Assembly (NCBI RefSeq): GCF_024170005.1
Contig: NZ_JALJXJ010000015.1
Coordinates: forward strand, 62,001-126,000
Direction: 5' to 3'
Length of the DNA: 64,000 bases
Source: Azospirillum lipoferum
GTDB lineage: Bacteria > Pseudomonadota > Alphaproteobacteria > Azospirillales > Azospirillaceae
The notes beneath the pieces are model-generated. The model had not been told where the DNA came from, ran no database searches, and saw only the letters and a list, made by a program, of their open reading frames with translations. This document shows, piece by piece, positions 1 to 10,400 of the stretch. The translations under genes and the position numbers were made by a program. Each line of letters opens with the position of its first letter. The first letter of the stretch is position 1.

Positions 1-2
1 GC

Positions 3-1556
3 CGCAATCCGATGCGCTATTCCGGCGGCCTGCTCGGCGGCAGCGCCTTGACCGCTCTCACCGGAGATCTCGGTGGCGGCGTGTTCGACGGGGCATGGCT
101 GGTGCAGAACTTCGAGAACATGAACCCGGCGAACACCCTGTGGTCGAAGCCCTATGGTCTCTACGCCAAGGTGGACAGCGAGGAGGCGCGCTATCTGGAA
201 TTCGAGCGCTGGTGGGGCGGCCATGTCCTGCTCAACGCCGGGGAGATGCAGTGGATCGTCGACAACCTGTTCGTCGGCAACCGCCTGTCCACCGCGCGGA
301 TCGTCACCGGCTCCGGTGAGATGGTCGATCTGCGCAACATCCGCTCGCCGATTGTCTGCTTCTGCTCCGACGGCGACAACATCACCCCGCCGCAGCAGGC
401 GTTGGGCTGGATCCTCGACCTCTATGCCGACGTCCGCGACATCCGTGCCCATGGGCAGACCATCGTCTACAGCGTCCATGCCAATGCCGGGCACCTCGGC
501 ATCTTCGTGTCCGCCGCGGTGGCGCGGAAGGAATATGCGGAGTTCGTCCAGAACATCGACTTCATCGACTGCCTGCCGCCGGGCCTCTATGAGGCGGTGA
601 TCCGGCCCCGTCCGGACGGGGCCGGTCCGGAGGTGGGCGATCACATCGTCAGCTTCGAGGAACGCACCCTCGACGACATCCGGGCGCTCGGCTGCAACAG
701 TCCCGAGGACGACCGCGCCTTCGCCGCGGCGGCACGTCTGTCGGAGATCAACCTCGGCCTGTATCGCACAATCCTGCAGCCATGGGTGCGCCTGATGACG
801 CTGGAGCCTCTGGCGGCTGCATCGCGCGCCCTGCACCCGTCACGCCTGCCCTACGAGATGGTGAACGACCGGACACCCGGCGCCGCGATGCTGGCAAGTG
901 TCGCTGAAACGGTGCGCGAGCATCGCCGGCCCTGCGCGTCCGGCAACCCCTTCCTCGTGGCGCAGGAGCGGCTGTCCGACCTCATGGAGACGCTGCTTAA
1001 CACATGGCGTGACCGGCGCGACCGGACCGCGGAGGAGATGTTCTTCGCGATCTATGGATCACAGGCGATGCAGGCCGTGCTCGGCCTCCGCGGTGCGGCC
1101 GATTCCGCAGCGCGCCGCCCAGGCATCGATCCTGCGCATGAACGCTACGTGCGTGAACGCATCGACGACCTGCGCCGGCGGATCGCCGATGGCGGCCTGC
1201 GCGAAGCGGTGACACGCGCGGTCCTGTATGCCCTGGGGGCGACCGCAAGTGCCGACGAACGCACCTTTGCGATGATCCAGCGCCTGCGCGCCCGGGATCC
1301 GGAGAAGCAGACGCTGGACAGCTTCAAGGAAATGCTGCGCGAGCAGTTCTTCCAGCTGCTGATCGACGAGGAGCGCGCGGTCGATGCGATCGGTGCCATG
1401 CTGCCCTCCGATCCCGCCACCTGCAACGCGGCGTTCGAAACCGTGCGGCAGGTTGTCGATGCCGACGAATGCGACAGCCTGGAAAGGCGTCAACGGCTCG
1501 CCCGGCTTGAGCTGCTGTTCCGCAACCATCGAAACGGCCCCGCCAAGGCGGCGTGA
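3..1556 (+). CDS. DUF3141 domain protein, PHA-synthase-like alpha/beta hydrolase (5' truncated by window edge)
   Basis: The frame is open from the first base, so the start lies outside the window; 517 residues remain of a family usually near 750. The visible part has the alpha/beta-hydrolase C-terminal half seen in DUF3141 and polyhydroxyalkanoate-synthase relatives: residues resembling the catalytic Asp region (PIVCFCSDGDNITPP, about residue 118) and His region (VHANAGHLGIFVS, about residue 160). A long helical C-terminal tail follows. Family members are often encoded near phosphate acetyltransferase or PHA genes, but the upstream context is not visible. The stop codon overlaps a possible GTG of the next gene. 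Family call by recognition; substrate unknown. Confidence 0.75.
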   Translation, partial: RNPMRYSGGLLGGSALTALTGDLGGGVFDGAWLVQNFENMNPANTLWSKPYGLYAKVDSEEARYLEFERWWGGHVLLNAGEMQWIVDNLFVGNRLSTARIVTGSGEMVDLRNIRSPIVCFCSDGDNITPPQQALGWILDLYADVRDIRAHGQTIVYSVHANAGHLGIFVSAAVARKEYAEFVQNIDFIDCLPPGLYEAVIRPRPDGAGPEVGDHIVSFEERTLDDIRALGCNSPEDDRAFAAAARLSEINLGLYRTILQPWVRLMTLEPLAAASRALHPSRLPYEMVNDRTPGAAMLASVAETVREHRRPCASGNPFLVAQERLSDLMETLLNTWRDRRDRTAEEMFFAIYGSQAMQAVLGLRGAADSAARRPGIDPAHERYVRERIDDLRRRIADGGLREAVTRAVLYALGATASADERTFAMIQRLRARDPEKQTLDSFKEMLREQFFQLLIDEERAVDAIGAMLPSDPATCNAAFETVRQVVDADECDSLERRQRLARLELLFRNHRNGPAKAA

Positions 1557-1573
1557 CGGCGGGAGCGGCCCGG

Positions 1574-2206
1574 ATGACCATCGAAACCACCCCCCTCCCG
1601 GCCGGATGCGATCCCAGGACCGATCGCATCCTGGCCGCATCGGAGCGGCTGTTCCTGGAGCTTGGCTACACCGCGACCTCCATGAGTCTGGTGGCGCAGC
1701 GTGCGGCCGTATCGAAGACGACGCTCTACACCCGGTTTCCCTCGAAAGAGGAGCTGTTCGTGGCGACGATCCAGGCTGCTTGCCGGCGCTATGGAGCGGA
1801 CATCACTCCCGACAATGTGGCCGACCTGCCCCTGGAGGAGGCGCTTTACCGGGTCGGCCGGCGTCTCGTCGATCTGTTGTGGTCCCCGGACACCATCATG
1901 ATCCGCCAGTCGGTCCTGAGCGAGGCGTCGCGCATACCGCTGGTGGGACATCTCTATTGCCAGGCCGGACCGCAGCGGATCGTTTCCGCCCTGACCATCC
2001 TGTTCGCGCGCCTGTCCGGCCGCGGCTGCGTCGGCATCGCGGATCCGGCCTTCATCGCCAGACAGTTCCTGGCAGCACTTTCAGGTGGTTTCCACTCCGT
2101 TCCGGAATTGGGAATTGCCGGTCCGCCATCCAAAGCGGAACGCGATGAGTTCACACGCAAGGCGGTGACCCTGTTCATCCGGGGTCTCTGCAAAGGTGCC
2201 GCCTGA
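1574..2206 (+). CDS. TetR/AcrR-family transcriptional regulator
   Basis: The 210-residue protein has an N-terminal helix-turn-helix (RILAASERLFLELGYTATSM, then a recognition helix ending in KTTLYTRFPSKEELF) typical of TetR, followed by an all-helical ligand-binding region. I chose the ATG at 1574, preceded by GGGAG eight bases upstream, over the GTG at 1553 that overlaps the previous stop. It sits directly upstream of and codirectional with an RND adaptor/permease pair. By analogy with AcrR-type regulators it probably represses that operon and responds to a pump substrate; this is inference from position. Confidence 0.9.
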   Translation: MTIETTPLPAGCDPRTDRILAASERLFLELGYTATSMSLVAQRAAVSKTTLYTRFPSKEELFVATIQAACRRYGADITPDNVADLPLEEALYRVGRRLVDLLWSPDTIMIRQSVLSEASRIPLVGHLYCQAGPQRIVSALTILFARLSGRGCVGIADPAFIARQFLAALSGGFHSVPELGIAGPPSKAERDEFTRKAVTLFIRGLCKGAA

Positions 2207-2370
2207 GCTTGGCTCACCGGGCCGCCGCTTGCGATCCGGTGACCGCGGAACCTCCTCCAAACCCGACATCCCGATCGGACATGCGCTCCCCACTTCGGCT
2301 CCCCGCTGCGGTGCTTGCTGACCGCATTGCGAGCGGACTGAGACATTTTCCAAGTCAGGAAGCAAAGACG

Positions 2371-3444
2371 ATGCATATATCCAGGATCGCAGCGGTCAGT
2401 GTCATAGCCGTCGCCCTTGCGGGCTGCCAGGAACAGGCGCCATCCGAACCCGCCATCCGGCCTGTCCGCGCGATCACGGTCGAGCGCAATGTGCAGGGCG
2501 CCCCGGTCACGCTGACCGGGCAGGTGCGGGCGCAGGATCAGGCCAACCTGTCCTTCCGCCTGGACGGCCGGCTGTTGGAGCGGCGCGTCAATGTCGGCGA
2601 TCTCGTCCAGCCGGGACAGGTCGTCGGCAAGCTCGATCCGCAGATTCAGCAGAACTCCCTGCGCCAGTCGCAGGCCGGGCTGTCGTCGGCCCAGGCGCAG
2701 CTGACCCAGGCCCGCAACGCCTTCCGGCGCCAGCAGGAGCTGCTGAAGAACGGCTGGACGACCAACGCCAGCTTCGATCAGGCCCGGCAGGCGCTCGACT
2801 CCGCCGAGGCCCAGGTCACCTCGTCCCGCGCGCAGCTGCGCAGTGCCGAGGAGACGCTGAGCTACACCGACCTGCTGGCGGATACCGCCGGGACCGTCAC
2901 CGCGACCGGTGCCGAACCCGGCGAGGTGGTGCGGGCCGGGCAGATGGTGGTGCAGGTCGCCCGCCAGGGCGGTCGCGATGCGGTGTTCGACGTGCCGTCC
3001 CGGCTCATCCGCACGGCACCGCGCGATTCGGTCGTCGCGGTGTCGCTGGCCGAGGATCCGTCGGTGACGGCGACGGGCCGAGTCCGCGAAGTCGCACCGC
3101 AGGCCGATTCCACCACCCGGACCTTCCAGGTCAAGGTCGGCCTGATCGATCCGCCGGACGCCATGCGGCTCGGCGCCACCGTGGCCGGCCGCATCCGGCT
3201 GAGCCCGCCGGAGGGCGTCGACGTTCCAGCCAGCGCGCTCACCCTTTCGAATGGACGGCCGGCCGTCTGGGTCTTCGATCCGAGAAGCCAGACCGTTTCC
3301 CTGCGCAGCGTCGAGATCTCCCTGCACGAGCCGTCGAGCGTGGTGATCTCGCAAGGGCTGGCGGCCGGCGAGGTGGTGGTCACGGCCGGTGCGCAGGTTC
3401 TGCGCCCCGGGCAGAAGGTTCGCCTGCTGGGAGGTGAGTCGTGA
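2371..3444 (+). CDS. RND efflux periplasmic adaptor, lipoprotein (HlyD/AcrA-like)
   Basis: The protein begins with a lipoprotein signal ending in the lipobox LAGC (Cys about residue 17), so it should be anchored to the inner membrane and project into the periplasm. It has the membrane-fusion plan: lipoyl half-motif (LSFRLDGRLLERRVNVGDLV), a long alpha-helical hairpin rich in Gln/Ala, the second lipoyl half (ADTAGTVTATGAEPGEVV), then beta-barrel and membrane-proximal domains. The start at 2371 gives a proper signal peptide and has AGGA upstream; in-frame starts further upstream would bury the lipobox. Its stop overlaps the GTG of the permease gene. It links pump to outer-membrane channel. Confidence 0.9.
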   Translation: MHISRIAAVSVIAVALAGCQEQAPSEPAIRPVRAITVERNVQGAPVTLTGQVRAQDQANLSFRLDGRLLERRVNVGDLVQPGQVVGKLDPQIQQNSLRQSQAGLSSAQAQLTQARNAFRRQQELLKNGWTTNASFDQARQALDSAEAQVTSSRAQLRSAEETLSYTDLLADTAGTVTATGAEPGEVVRAGQMVVQVARQGGRDAVFDVPSRLIRTAPRDSVVAVSLAEDPSVTATGRVREVAPQADSTTRTFQVKVGLIDPPDAMRLGATVAGRIRLSPPEGVDVPASALTLSNGRPAVWVFDPRSQTVSLRSVEISLHEPSSVVISQGLAAGEVVVTAGAQVLRPGQKVRLLGGES

Positions 3445-6400
3445 AAAGCCTGAACCTGTCGGAATGGGCGATCGGGCACCGGTCGCTCATCGCCTTCTTC
3501 ATGCTGGTGCTCACGGTCGCCGGCATCGGCGCCTACACCCGGCTCGGCCGCAACGAGGACCCCACCTTTACCATCAAGACGATGGTCGTGCAGGCGCAAT
3601 GGCAGGGGGCGACCATCAACGACACGCTGAAGCAGGTCACCGAGCGGCTGGAGCGCAAGCTGCAGGAAACGCCCAGCCTTGATTACCTGCGCAGCTACAC
3701 GACCGCCGGCCAATCGACGATCTTCGTCAACCTGAAGGGATCGACGCCCGCCGGCAAGGTGCCCGACATCTGGTACCAGGTGCGCAAGAAGATCGGCGAC
3801 ATCCGCGGCACCTTGCCCCAGGACATCGTCGGGCCGGGCTTCAATGACGAGTTCGGCGACACCTACGGCATCATCTACGGCTTCATCGCCAACGGCTTCT
3901 CGCACCGCGAGCTGAAGGACTATGTCGACGACATACGCTCGCGCCTGCTCCAGGTGCCGGACGTCTCCAAGATCGACGTGCTCGGCGCCCAGGACGAACG
4001 CATCTATGTGGAGTTCTCGACCGAGCAGCTTGCCGGAATGGGCATCGACCGTTCGGCGCTCATCGATGCCCTTCAGGCGCAGAACGCCGTCACCCCCGCC
4101 GGCGTGATCCAGACCGGCGACGAGAAGATCATGCTCCGGGTCACCGGTGCCTTCCGCTCCGAACAGGATGTTCTCGCCGTCAACTTCGTCGCCAACAACC
4201 GCATCATCCGGCTCGGCGACATCTCGCGCGTGACCCGCGGCCCGGCCGACCCTCCGCAGCCGGTTTTCCGTGTCAACGGCCAGGACGCCATCGGCCTTGC
4301 CGTCGCCATGCGCGACGGCGGCGATGTCCTGGCGCTGGGGCACAACATCGAACATGCGATGGCCGACATCGTGAAGGAGCTGCCGGTCGGCATCGAGGCG
4401 ACGCTGGTCGCCGAACAGCCCGCCACCGTCGAACATGCGGTCGACGAGTTCATGGAGGCGCTGTGGGAAGGGATTGCCATCGTCCTGGCGGTCAGCTTCG
4501 TCAGTCTCGGCACGCGGGCGGGTGCGGTGGTGGCATGCTCCATCCCGCTGGTGCTGGCCATCGTCTTCGTGGCGATGGAAATCCTCGGGATCGATCTGCA
4601 GCGCGTGTCGCTGGGTGCCCTCATCATCGCCCTCGGCCTGCTGGTCGACGACGCGATGATCACCGTGGAGAGCATGGTCACCCGGCTGGAGCGGGGCGAC
4701 AGCAAGGAGAAGGCCGCCACCTTCGCCTACACCTCGACCGCCTTTCCGATGCTGACCGGAACACTGGTCACCGTGGCCGGCTTCGTGCCCATCGGCTTCG
4801 CCCGCAGTGCGGCGGGCGAGTACACATTCTCGATCTTCGCCGTCGTCGCCATAGCCCTGATCTCCTCCTGGTTCGTCGCCGTCCTCTTCTCGCCGCTGCT
4901 GGGCGTCTGGATCCTGAAGAAGCCGAAGAAGCATCATGACGAGGCGGGCGGTCCGCTCATGCGCGCCTTCCGGCGCCTGCTGGACCTGGCGATGCGGGCG
5001 CGTTGGGTCACGATCGCGCTGACGCTGGCGATCTTCGCGCTGGGCATGTATGGCGGGCGCTTCGTTCCCCAGCAGTTCTTTCCATCCTCGGACCGGCCCG
5101 AACTGCTCGTCGACCTGAAGCTGCCGCAGAACGCCTCGATCGAAGCCACGCGGGATTTGTCGGCCCGGCTGGACAAAATCCTGTCCAAGGATCCCGACGT
5201 GGAGCGCTGGAGCAGCTATGTCGGCCGCGGTGCCGTCCGCTTCTACCTGCCGCTCGATGTCCAGCTTCCGAACGACTTCTTCTCCCAGGCGGTGGTCGTC
5301 ACCAAGGGAGCGGACGTGCGCGACCACGTGAAGGCGCGGCTGGAGCAGGCGCTGGAGGCCGAGTTCCCCAGCGTCGTCGGGCGCATCTACCCCCTGGAGC
5401 TGGGGCCGCCCGTGGGCTGGCCGCTTCAATACCGGGTGAGCGGTCCGGATCCCGAGAAGGTGCGCGGGATCGCGCTGCAGGCCGCCCAGATCATGGCCTC
5501 CGACGGCACCGTCCAGAAGGTGAACTACAACTGGTTCGAACCGGCGCGTACCGTCCAGATCCGCGTCGACCAGGATCAGGCCCGCCTGCTGGGGCTGAGC
5601 TCCCAGGGACTGGCCCAGACGCTGAATACCGTGGTGACCGGCGTGACCGTCACCCAGATGCGCGACGACATCTATCTCGTCGATGTGCTGACGCGGGCTT
5701 CGGCCGAGCAGCGCATGTCGCTGGCGACCATCCGGTCGCTTCCGGTGCCCCTGCCCAACGGCAAGACCGTGCCGCTGAGCCAGCTCGCCTCCATCGAATA
5801 CGGCCAGGAACTGCCGTTCATCTGGCGCCGCGACCGCAAGCCGACGCTGACGGTCCAGGCCGACGTCGCTGCGGGGGCCCAGCCCGCCACGGTGGTGGAG
5901 GCGCTGGCGCCGAAATTCGCGGAGCTGAACGCCTCCCTGCCCGACGGCTACCATGTGGATGTCGGCGGTACCGTGGAGGAGAGCGACAAGTCGCAGGCGT
6001 CGGTGATCGCGGTGGTGCCGGTGATGCTGCTTTTGATGCTGACGATCCTCATGATCCAGCTCCAGAGCTTCAACCGGCTGTTCCTGGTGCTCAGCGTCGC
6101 ACCGCTGGGGGTGATCGGCGTGGTCGCGGCGCTGCTCGCCTCCGGCAAGCCGCTCGGCTTCGTCGCGATCCTCGGCGTGCTGGCGCTGATCGGCATGATC
6201 GCGCGCAACTCGGTCATCCTGATCGACCAGATCGAGATCGAGAAGGCGCACGGGCATCATCCGTGGGATGCGGTCGTCATCGCGGCCACCCATCGCTTCC
6301 GTCCGATCCTTCTCACCGCGGCGGCGGCGATCCTCGGCATGATCCCGATCGCGCCGACCGTCTTCTGGGGGCCGATGGCCTACGCCATCATCGGCGGCTT

Positions 6401-6548
6401 GGCGGTGGCGACGCTGCTGACGCTGGTGTTCCTGCCGGCGCTGTACGTCGCCTGGTTCCGGATCGAGCGGCCGCGGCCGGACACGTTCCCTCCACAGTCG
6501 GGCAACCAAGAGTCGCATCGGGAAGAAACCGTTTTGCTCGAAGGGTGA
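3441..6548 (+). CDS. RND-family efflux permease
   Basis: At 1035 residues this has the full length of a hydrophobe/amphiphile RND pump: N-terminal TM1, large periplasmic loop, TM2-6, second loop, TM8-12. The TM4 signature GLLVDDAMITVE carries the Asp pair used for proton relay in AcrB-type pumps. The GTG start at 3441 overlaps the adaptor stop and is preceded by GGAGGTGA, so the pair is translationally coupled. No outer-membrane factor gene is nearby, so a TolC-like protein must come from elsewhere. The substrate cannot be read from sequence. Confidence 0.92.
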   Translation: MKSLNLSEWAIGHRSLIAFFMLVLTVAGIGAYTRLGRNEDPTFTIKTMVVQAQWQGATINDTLKQVTERLERKLQETPSLDYLRSYTTAGQSTIFVNLKGSTPAGKVPDIWYQVRKKIGDIRGTLPQDIVGPGFNDEFGDTYGIIYGFIANGFSHRELKDYVDDIRSRLLQVPDVSKIDVLGAQDERIYVEFSTEQLAGMGIDRSALIDALQAQNAVTPAGVIQTGDEKIMLRVTGAFRSEQDVLAVNFVANNRIIRLGDISRVTRGPADPPQPVFRVNGQDAIGLAVAMRDGGDVLALGHNIEHAMADIVKELPVGIEATLVAEQPATVEHAVDEFMEALWEGIAIVLAVSFVSLGTRAGAVVACSIPLVLAIVFVAMEILGIDLQRVSLGALIIALGLLVDDAMITVESMVTRLERGDSKEKAATFAYTSTAFPMLTGTLVTVAGFVPIGFARSAAGEYTFSIFAVVAIALISSWFVAVLFSPLLGVWILKKPKKHHDEAGGPLMRAFRRLLDLAMRARWVTIALTLAIFALGMYGGRFVPQQFFPSSDRPELLVDLKLPQNASIEATRDLSARLDKILSKDPDVERWSSYVGRGAVRFYLPLDVQLPNDFFSQAVVVTKGADVRDHVKARLEQALEAEFPSVVGRIYPLELGPPVGWPLQYRVSGPDPEKVRGIALQAAQIMASDGTVQKVNYNWFEPARTVQIRVDQDQARLLGLSSQGLAQTLNTVVTGVTVTQMRDDIYLVDVLTRASAEQRMSLATIRSLPVPLPNGKTVPLSQLASIEYGQELPFIWRRDRKPTLTVQADVAAGAQPATVVEALAPKFAELNASLPDGYHVDVGGTVEESDKSQASVIAVVPVMLLLMLTILMIQLQSFNRLFLVLSVAPLGVIGVVAALLASGKPLGFVAILGVLALIGMIARNSVILIDQIEIEKAHGHHPWDAVVIAATHRFRPILLTAAAAILGMIPIAPTVFWGPMAYAIIGGLAVATLLTLVFLPALYVAWFRIERPRPDTFPPQSGNQESHREETVLLEG

Positions 6549-6652
6549 GCACAGGCGGGACTTTTTGAAACACCGGCGCGGGCTGGCGCCGCACCCGAAC
6601 ATAGCCCTGGCACCAGCCGGTGCCGATCCCTCATCAACGTCAGGCAATGGTC

Positions 6653-7381
6653 ATGGACATTTTTCAGGCCTATTGGTCCCACGGCGAGTTGGTGGCCAAC
6701 GGCATCATCCTGCTGCACCTGCTCGGCTCCCTTCTGACGGGCGTGCTGCTTGGCTACGAGCGATCCTATCAGGGACGGGCGGCCGGCATGCGGACCTACG
6801 GTCTGGTCTGCATGGCCTCTACGGCTCTGACCGTGATCGTCGCCTATCCGCACCTGTGGTATGGCGGTGCCGCGGCCGGCTGGAGCGGTTCCGCGGACCC
6901 GACCCGCGTCATCCAGGGGATCGTCACCGGCCTCGGCTTTCTCGGGGCGGGAGTCATCATGCGGGAAAGCCATTCCATCAGAGGATTGTCCACCGCCTCC
7001 TCGATCTGGACCACCGCCGCCATCGGCGTCACCATCGGTATCGGCTTCTACGTGGCCGCACTTGCCGCCACCGCCCTGACCATAGTGGCGATGGTCGGCC
7101 TGCGGCGGCTGGAGCCGATCCTGCCGCACCGGACGGTGACGCACCTGACCGTTGTCTTCACGCGGGACAAGGCGCCGCCGGCCGAGAGCATCCAGGTTCT
7201 GGCGCGGGAGCGCGGCTTCGAGGTCGTGGACTGGGGATACCACCTCATGAACGGCGCCGGCCAGATCGAGTACAAGCTGGCGCTGAAGACCAGCGGGTCG
7301 CCGGACACCTCGCGGATGGTCACGGAGCTGTCCGCGACCGACGGCGTGATGGAACTCCACATGACGCCGTCGCGGATCTGA
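6653..7381 (+). CDS. MgtC/SapB-family inner-membrane protein
   Basis: The protein has about five N-terminal membrane segments with the MgtC signatures LLTGVLLGYERSYQGRAAGMRT and GLGFLGAGVIMRE plus GLSTASSIWTTAAIG, and a soluble C-terminal ACT-like domain. MgtC proteins affect magnesium and phosphate homeostasis and, in some bacteria, ATP synthase activity; this role is from the family. Start is uncertain: ATGs at 6647 and 6653 share an AGG about 2-8 bases upstream, and a GTG lies at 6620. It stands about 100 bp after the RND operon and may be separately transcribed. Confidence 0.88.
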   Translation: MDIFQAYWSHGELVANGIILLHLLGSLLTGVLLGYERSYQGRAAGMRTYGLVCMASTALTVIVAYPHLWYGGAAAGWSGSADPTRVIQGIVTGLGFLGAGVIMRESHSIRGLSTASSIWTTAAIGVTIGIGFYVAALAATALTIVAMVGLRRLEPILPHRTVTHLTVVFTRDKAPPAESIQVLARERGFEVVDWGYHLMNGAGQIEYKLALKTSGSPDTSRMVTELSATDGVMELHMTPSRI

Positions 7382-7395
7382 CCGGCCTTTGCCGG

Positions 7396-7428
7396 GGCAT
7401 TGTCACGGGAACTGAGCCGGTGTGCAGA
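7396..7428. mobile_element. Solo IS6-type end (relic)
   Basis: Thirty bases from 7396 match the outer end of the IS6 element at 12.97 kb (read inward from 12969) at 24 of 30 positions, including the block TTGTCACG followed by AACTG and GCCGG. No transposase or second end is present before the next gene at 7494. It looks like a remnant terminus from an earlier insertion or deletion event. Confidence 0.5.
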
Positions 7429-7493
7429 ACACCCCCAGTTCGACATTCGCTTACACGTCCGCGGTCGCGAATTGCTGAACCGGTTCACCCCAT

Positions 7494-10400
7494 TTACCCG
7501 AGCCGCCCCGCGACCCTGGCCGGCACCGCGCGCGCAGGGCGGCGGGTGAGCCGATCGAAGGCCAGATAGATCACCGGCGTGGTGTAGAGCGTCAACAGCT
7601 GCGAGACAAGCAGCCCGCCGACCATGGAGTAACCGAGCGGCTGGCGCAGTTCCGAACCGGTCCCGGCGCCGAGCATCAGCGGGACGCCGCCGAGAAGTGC
7701 TGCCATTGTCGTCATCAGGATCGGACGGAAGCGCCGCAGGCAGGCTTCGCGGATGGCGTCCTGCGGGGCCATGTTCCGCTCGCGCTCCGCCGCGATGGCG
7801 AAATCCACCATCATGATTCCATTTTTCTTCACGATGCCGACCAGCAGGATCAACCCGATCAGTCCGATCACGTCGAAACCGAAGCCGCCGAGCCACAGGG
7901 TGCCCAGGGCGCCGAGTCCGGCCGACGGCAGGGTGGACAGAATGGTCAGGGGGTGGATCGTGCTTTCGTAGAGGACGCCGAGGATGATGTAGACGGCAAC
8001 CAGCGCCGCGGCGATCAGGTAGGGTTCGCTGGACAGCGACTGCTGGAAGGCCTGGGCCGTTCCCTGGAACGATCCGGCCAGTGCCGCCGGCGTGCCCAGG
8101 GCGCGCATGGCCTCGTCGATGGCCGTGGTCGCCTGTCCGAGCGAAACGCCCTGCGCCAGGTTGAAGGACAGCGTCACGGCCGGAAACTGTCCCTGGTGGT
8201 TGATGGTCAGCGCGGCGATCGGACGTGTCGAGACTTTGACCAGCGTGGAGAGGGGCACCGGCTGTCCGGTGGCGGGGGAGCGCAGGTAGATCTGCCGCAG
8301 CGTCGCCGGCAGGCCCTGCAGGTCCGGCGACACCTCCAGCACGACATGGTAGCTGTTGGTCTGCGTGAAGTACTGCGTCACCTGCCGCTGCCCGAAGGCG
8401 TCGTAGAGCGTGTCGTCGATCAGCTGCGGCTGGATGCCGAAGCGGGCGGCCTGATCGCGATCGATGGTCAGCGTCGCCGTGGTCGCCGCGGTCTGCTGAT
8501 CGGAGGACAGGTCGCGCAGTTCCGGCAGCGTCTTCAGGCGGTCGAGCACCTTCGGCGCCCAATCGTCCAGTTCCTCCAGATCGGCATCCTGAAGCGTGTA
8601 CTGGTACAAGGCCCGCGAGGACCGGCCGCCGACGCGGAGATCCTGCGCCGCCTGCAGGTAGAGCCGGATGCCCTCCACCGCCGCGGTCTGCCGACGCAGG
8701 CGGCTGATGACCTGATCCGCGGTGGCCGTCCGCTCGTTGCGCGGCTTCAGGGTGATGAAGAAGCGGCCGGTGTTCACCGACTGGCCGCCGCCGGCCCCGA
8801 CGGAGCCGACCCAGGTCGCCACGTCCGGATCGGCGCCGATGACGGCGCCCAACTGCTGCTGCAACCGGCTCATGATGGCGAAGGAGGCGTCCTGCGGCCC
8901 CTCCGAAGTGCCCATGATCAGGCCGGTATCCTGCTGCGGGAAGAAGCCCTTGGGGATTTCCGCGAACATCCAGCCGGTGAGGGCGACGGACGCGACGAAG
9001 GCCAGCAGCGTGACGGGCTGGTGCCGCAGAACGATGTCCAGCGTGGTGCGGTATCCGGCGAGCAGGGCATCGAACCCTCCCTCGATCGCGCGGTAGAAGC
9101 GGCCATGCGTCCGGTGGCGCTCGTCCTTGAGCAGGCGGGCGCCCATCATCGGCGTGAGCGTCAGCGACACCAGCGCCGAAACCGCGATGGTCATGGTCAC
9201 GGTGACCGCGAACTCACGGAACAGCCGCCCGACGATGCCGCCCATCAGCAGCAGCGGGATGAAGACCGCCATCAGCGACAGGCTGATCGAGAGGATGGTG
9301 AAGCCGATCTCCCGGGAGCCGGTCAGCGCCGCCTGGAGGGGCGGCACGCCCTCCTCGATGTGGCGGTGGATGTTCTCCACCATCACGATGGCGTCGTCGA
9401 CGACGAAGCCCACGGCGATGGTCAACGCCATCAGCGACAGGTTGTCCAGGCTGTAACCGCACACATACATCAGCCCGAGCGTCGCGGCGAGCGACAGCGG
9501 CACCGTCACGCCTGGGATCAGCGTCGCCATCGCGCTGCGCAGGAAGAGGAAGATCACCATGACCACCAGGGCGATGGTCAGGGCCAGCGTGAACTGCACG
9601 TCGGCGACCGAGGCGCGGATGGTCTGCGTCCGGTCGGACATGATGTCGACATGCACGGCCGGCGGGATGGCGGCCTGGAGCTGCGGCAGCAGCTGCTTGA
9701 TGCGGTCGACCGTGTCGATGACGTTGGCGCCGGGCTGCTTGTAGACGGTCAGCAGGACGCCGGGCCGGCCGTTCTGCCAGGCGGCGAGCTGCGTGTTCTC
9801 CGGCCCGTCGACGGCCCGTCCGATATCGCCGATGCGGACCGGCGCACCGTTGTGGTAGGCGATGATGACGTCGTTCCACGGCTGCGCCGCGGTGATCTGG
9901 TCGTTGTCGTAGAGGGTGAAGCTGCGATCCGGCCCGTTGATGCTGCCCTTGGCCGAATTGACGGTGGCGGACACGATGACGCCGCGCAGATCCTCCAGCG
10001 ACAGGCCGAGGCCGGCGAGCTTCGCCGGGTCGGCCTGGATCCGCACCGCCGGCTTCTGTTCGCCGCCGATGGACACCTGGGACACGCCCGGCACCTGGCT
10101 GATCTGCTGCGCCAGCATGGTGTCGGCGTATTCGTCCACCTGGGTGATCGGCAGCAGGTCCGAACGCACGCCCAGGATCAGGACCGGCGAATCCGCCGGG
10201 TTCACCTTGCGGTAGCTGGGCGGGCTCGGCAGGCTCTTGGGAAGCTGGCCGGTGGCGGCGCTGATGGCGGTCTGGATATCCTGCGCGGCGCCGTCGATAT
10301 TGCGGTCGAGGTCGAACTGCACGGTGATCTGCGTGCTGCCGAGCGCGCTGGTGGAGGTGAGCTGCGTCACCCCGGCGATCTGTGAGAACTGGCGCTCCAG

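Noticed and set aside
2862..6647. Very long open frame on the minus strand opposite the RND operon
   Set aside because: It is antisense to clear adaptor and permease genes, and its composition (His/Arg/Asp-rich) is typical of GC-rich antisense frames.
7953..10385. Long plus-strand frame opposite the MdtB/C-like permease
   Set aside because: The minus-strand permease is unmistakable; the plus-strand product is low-complexity.
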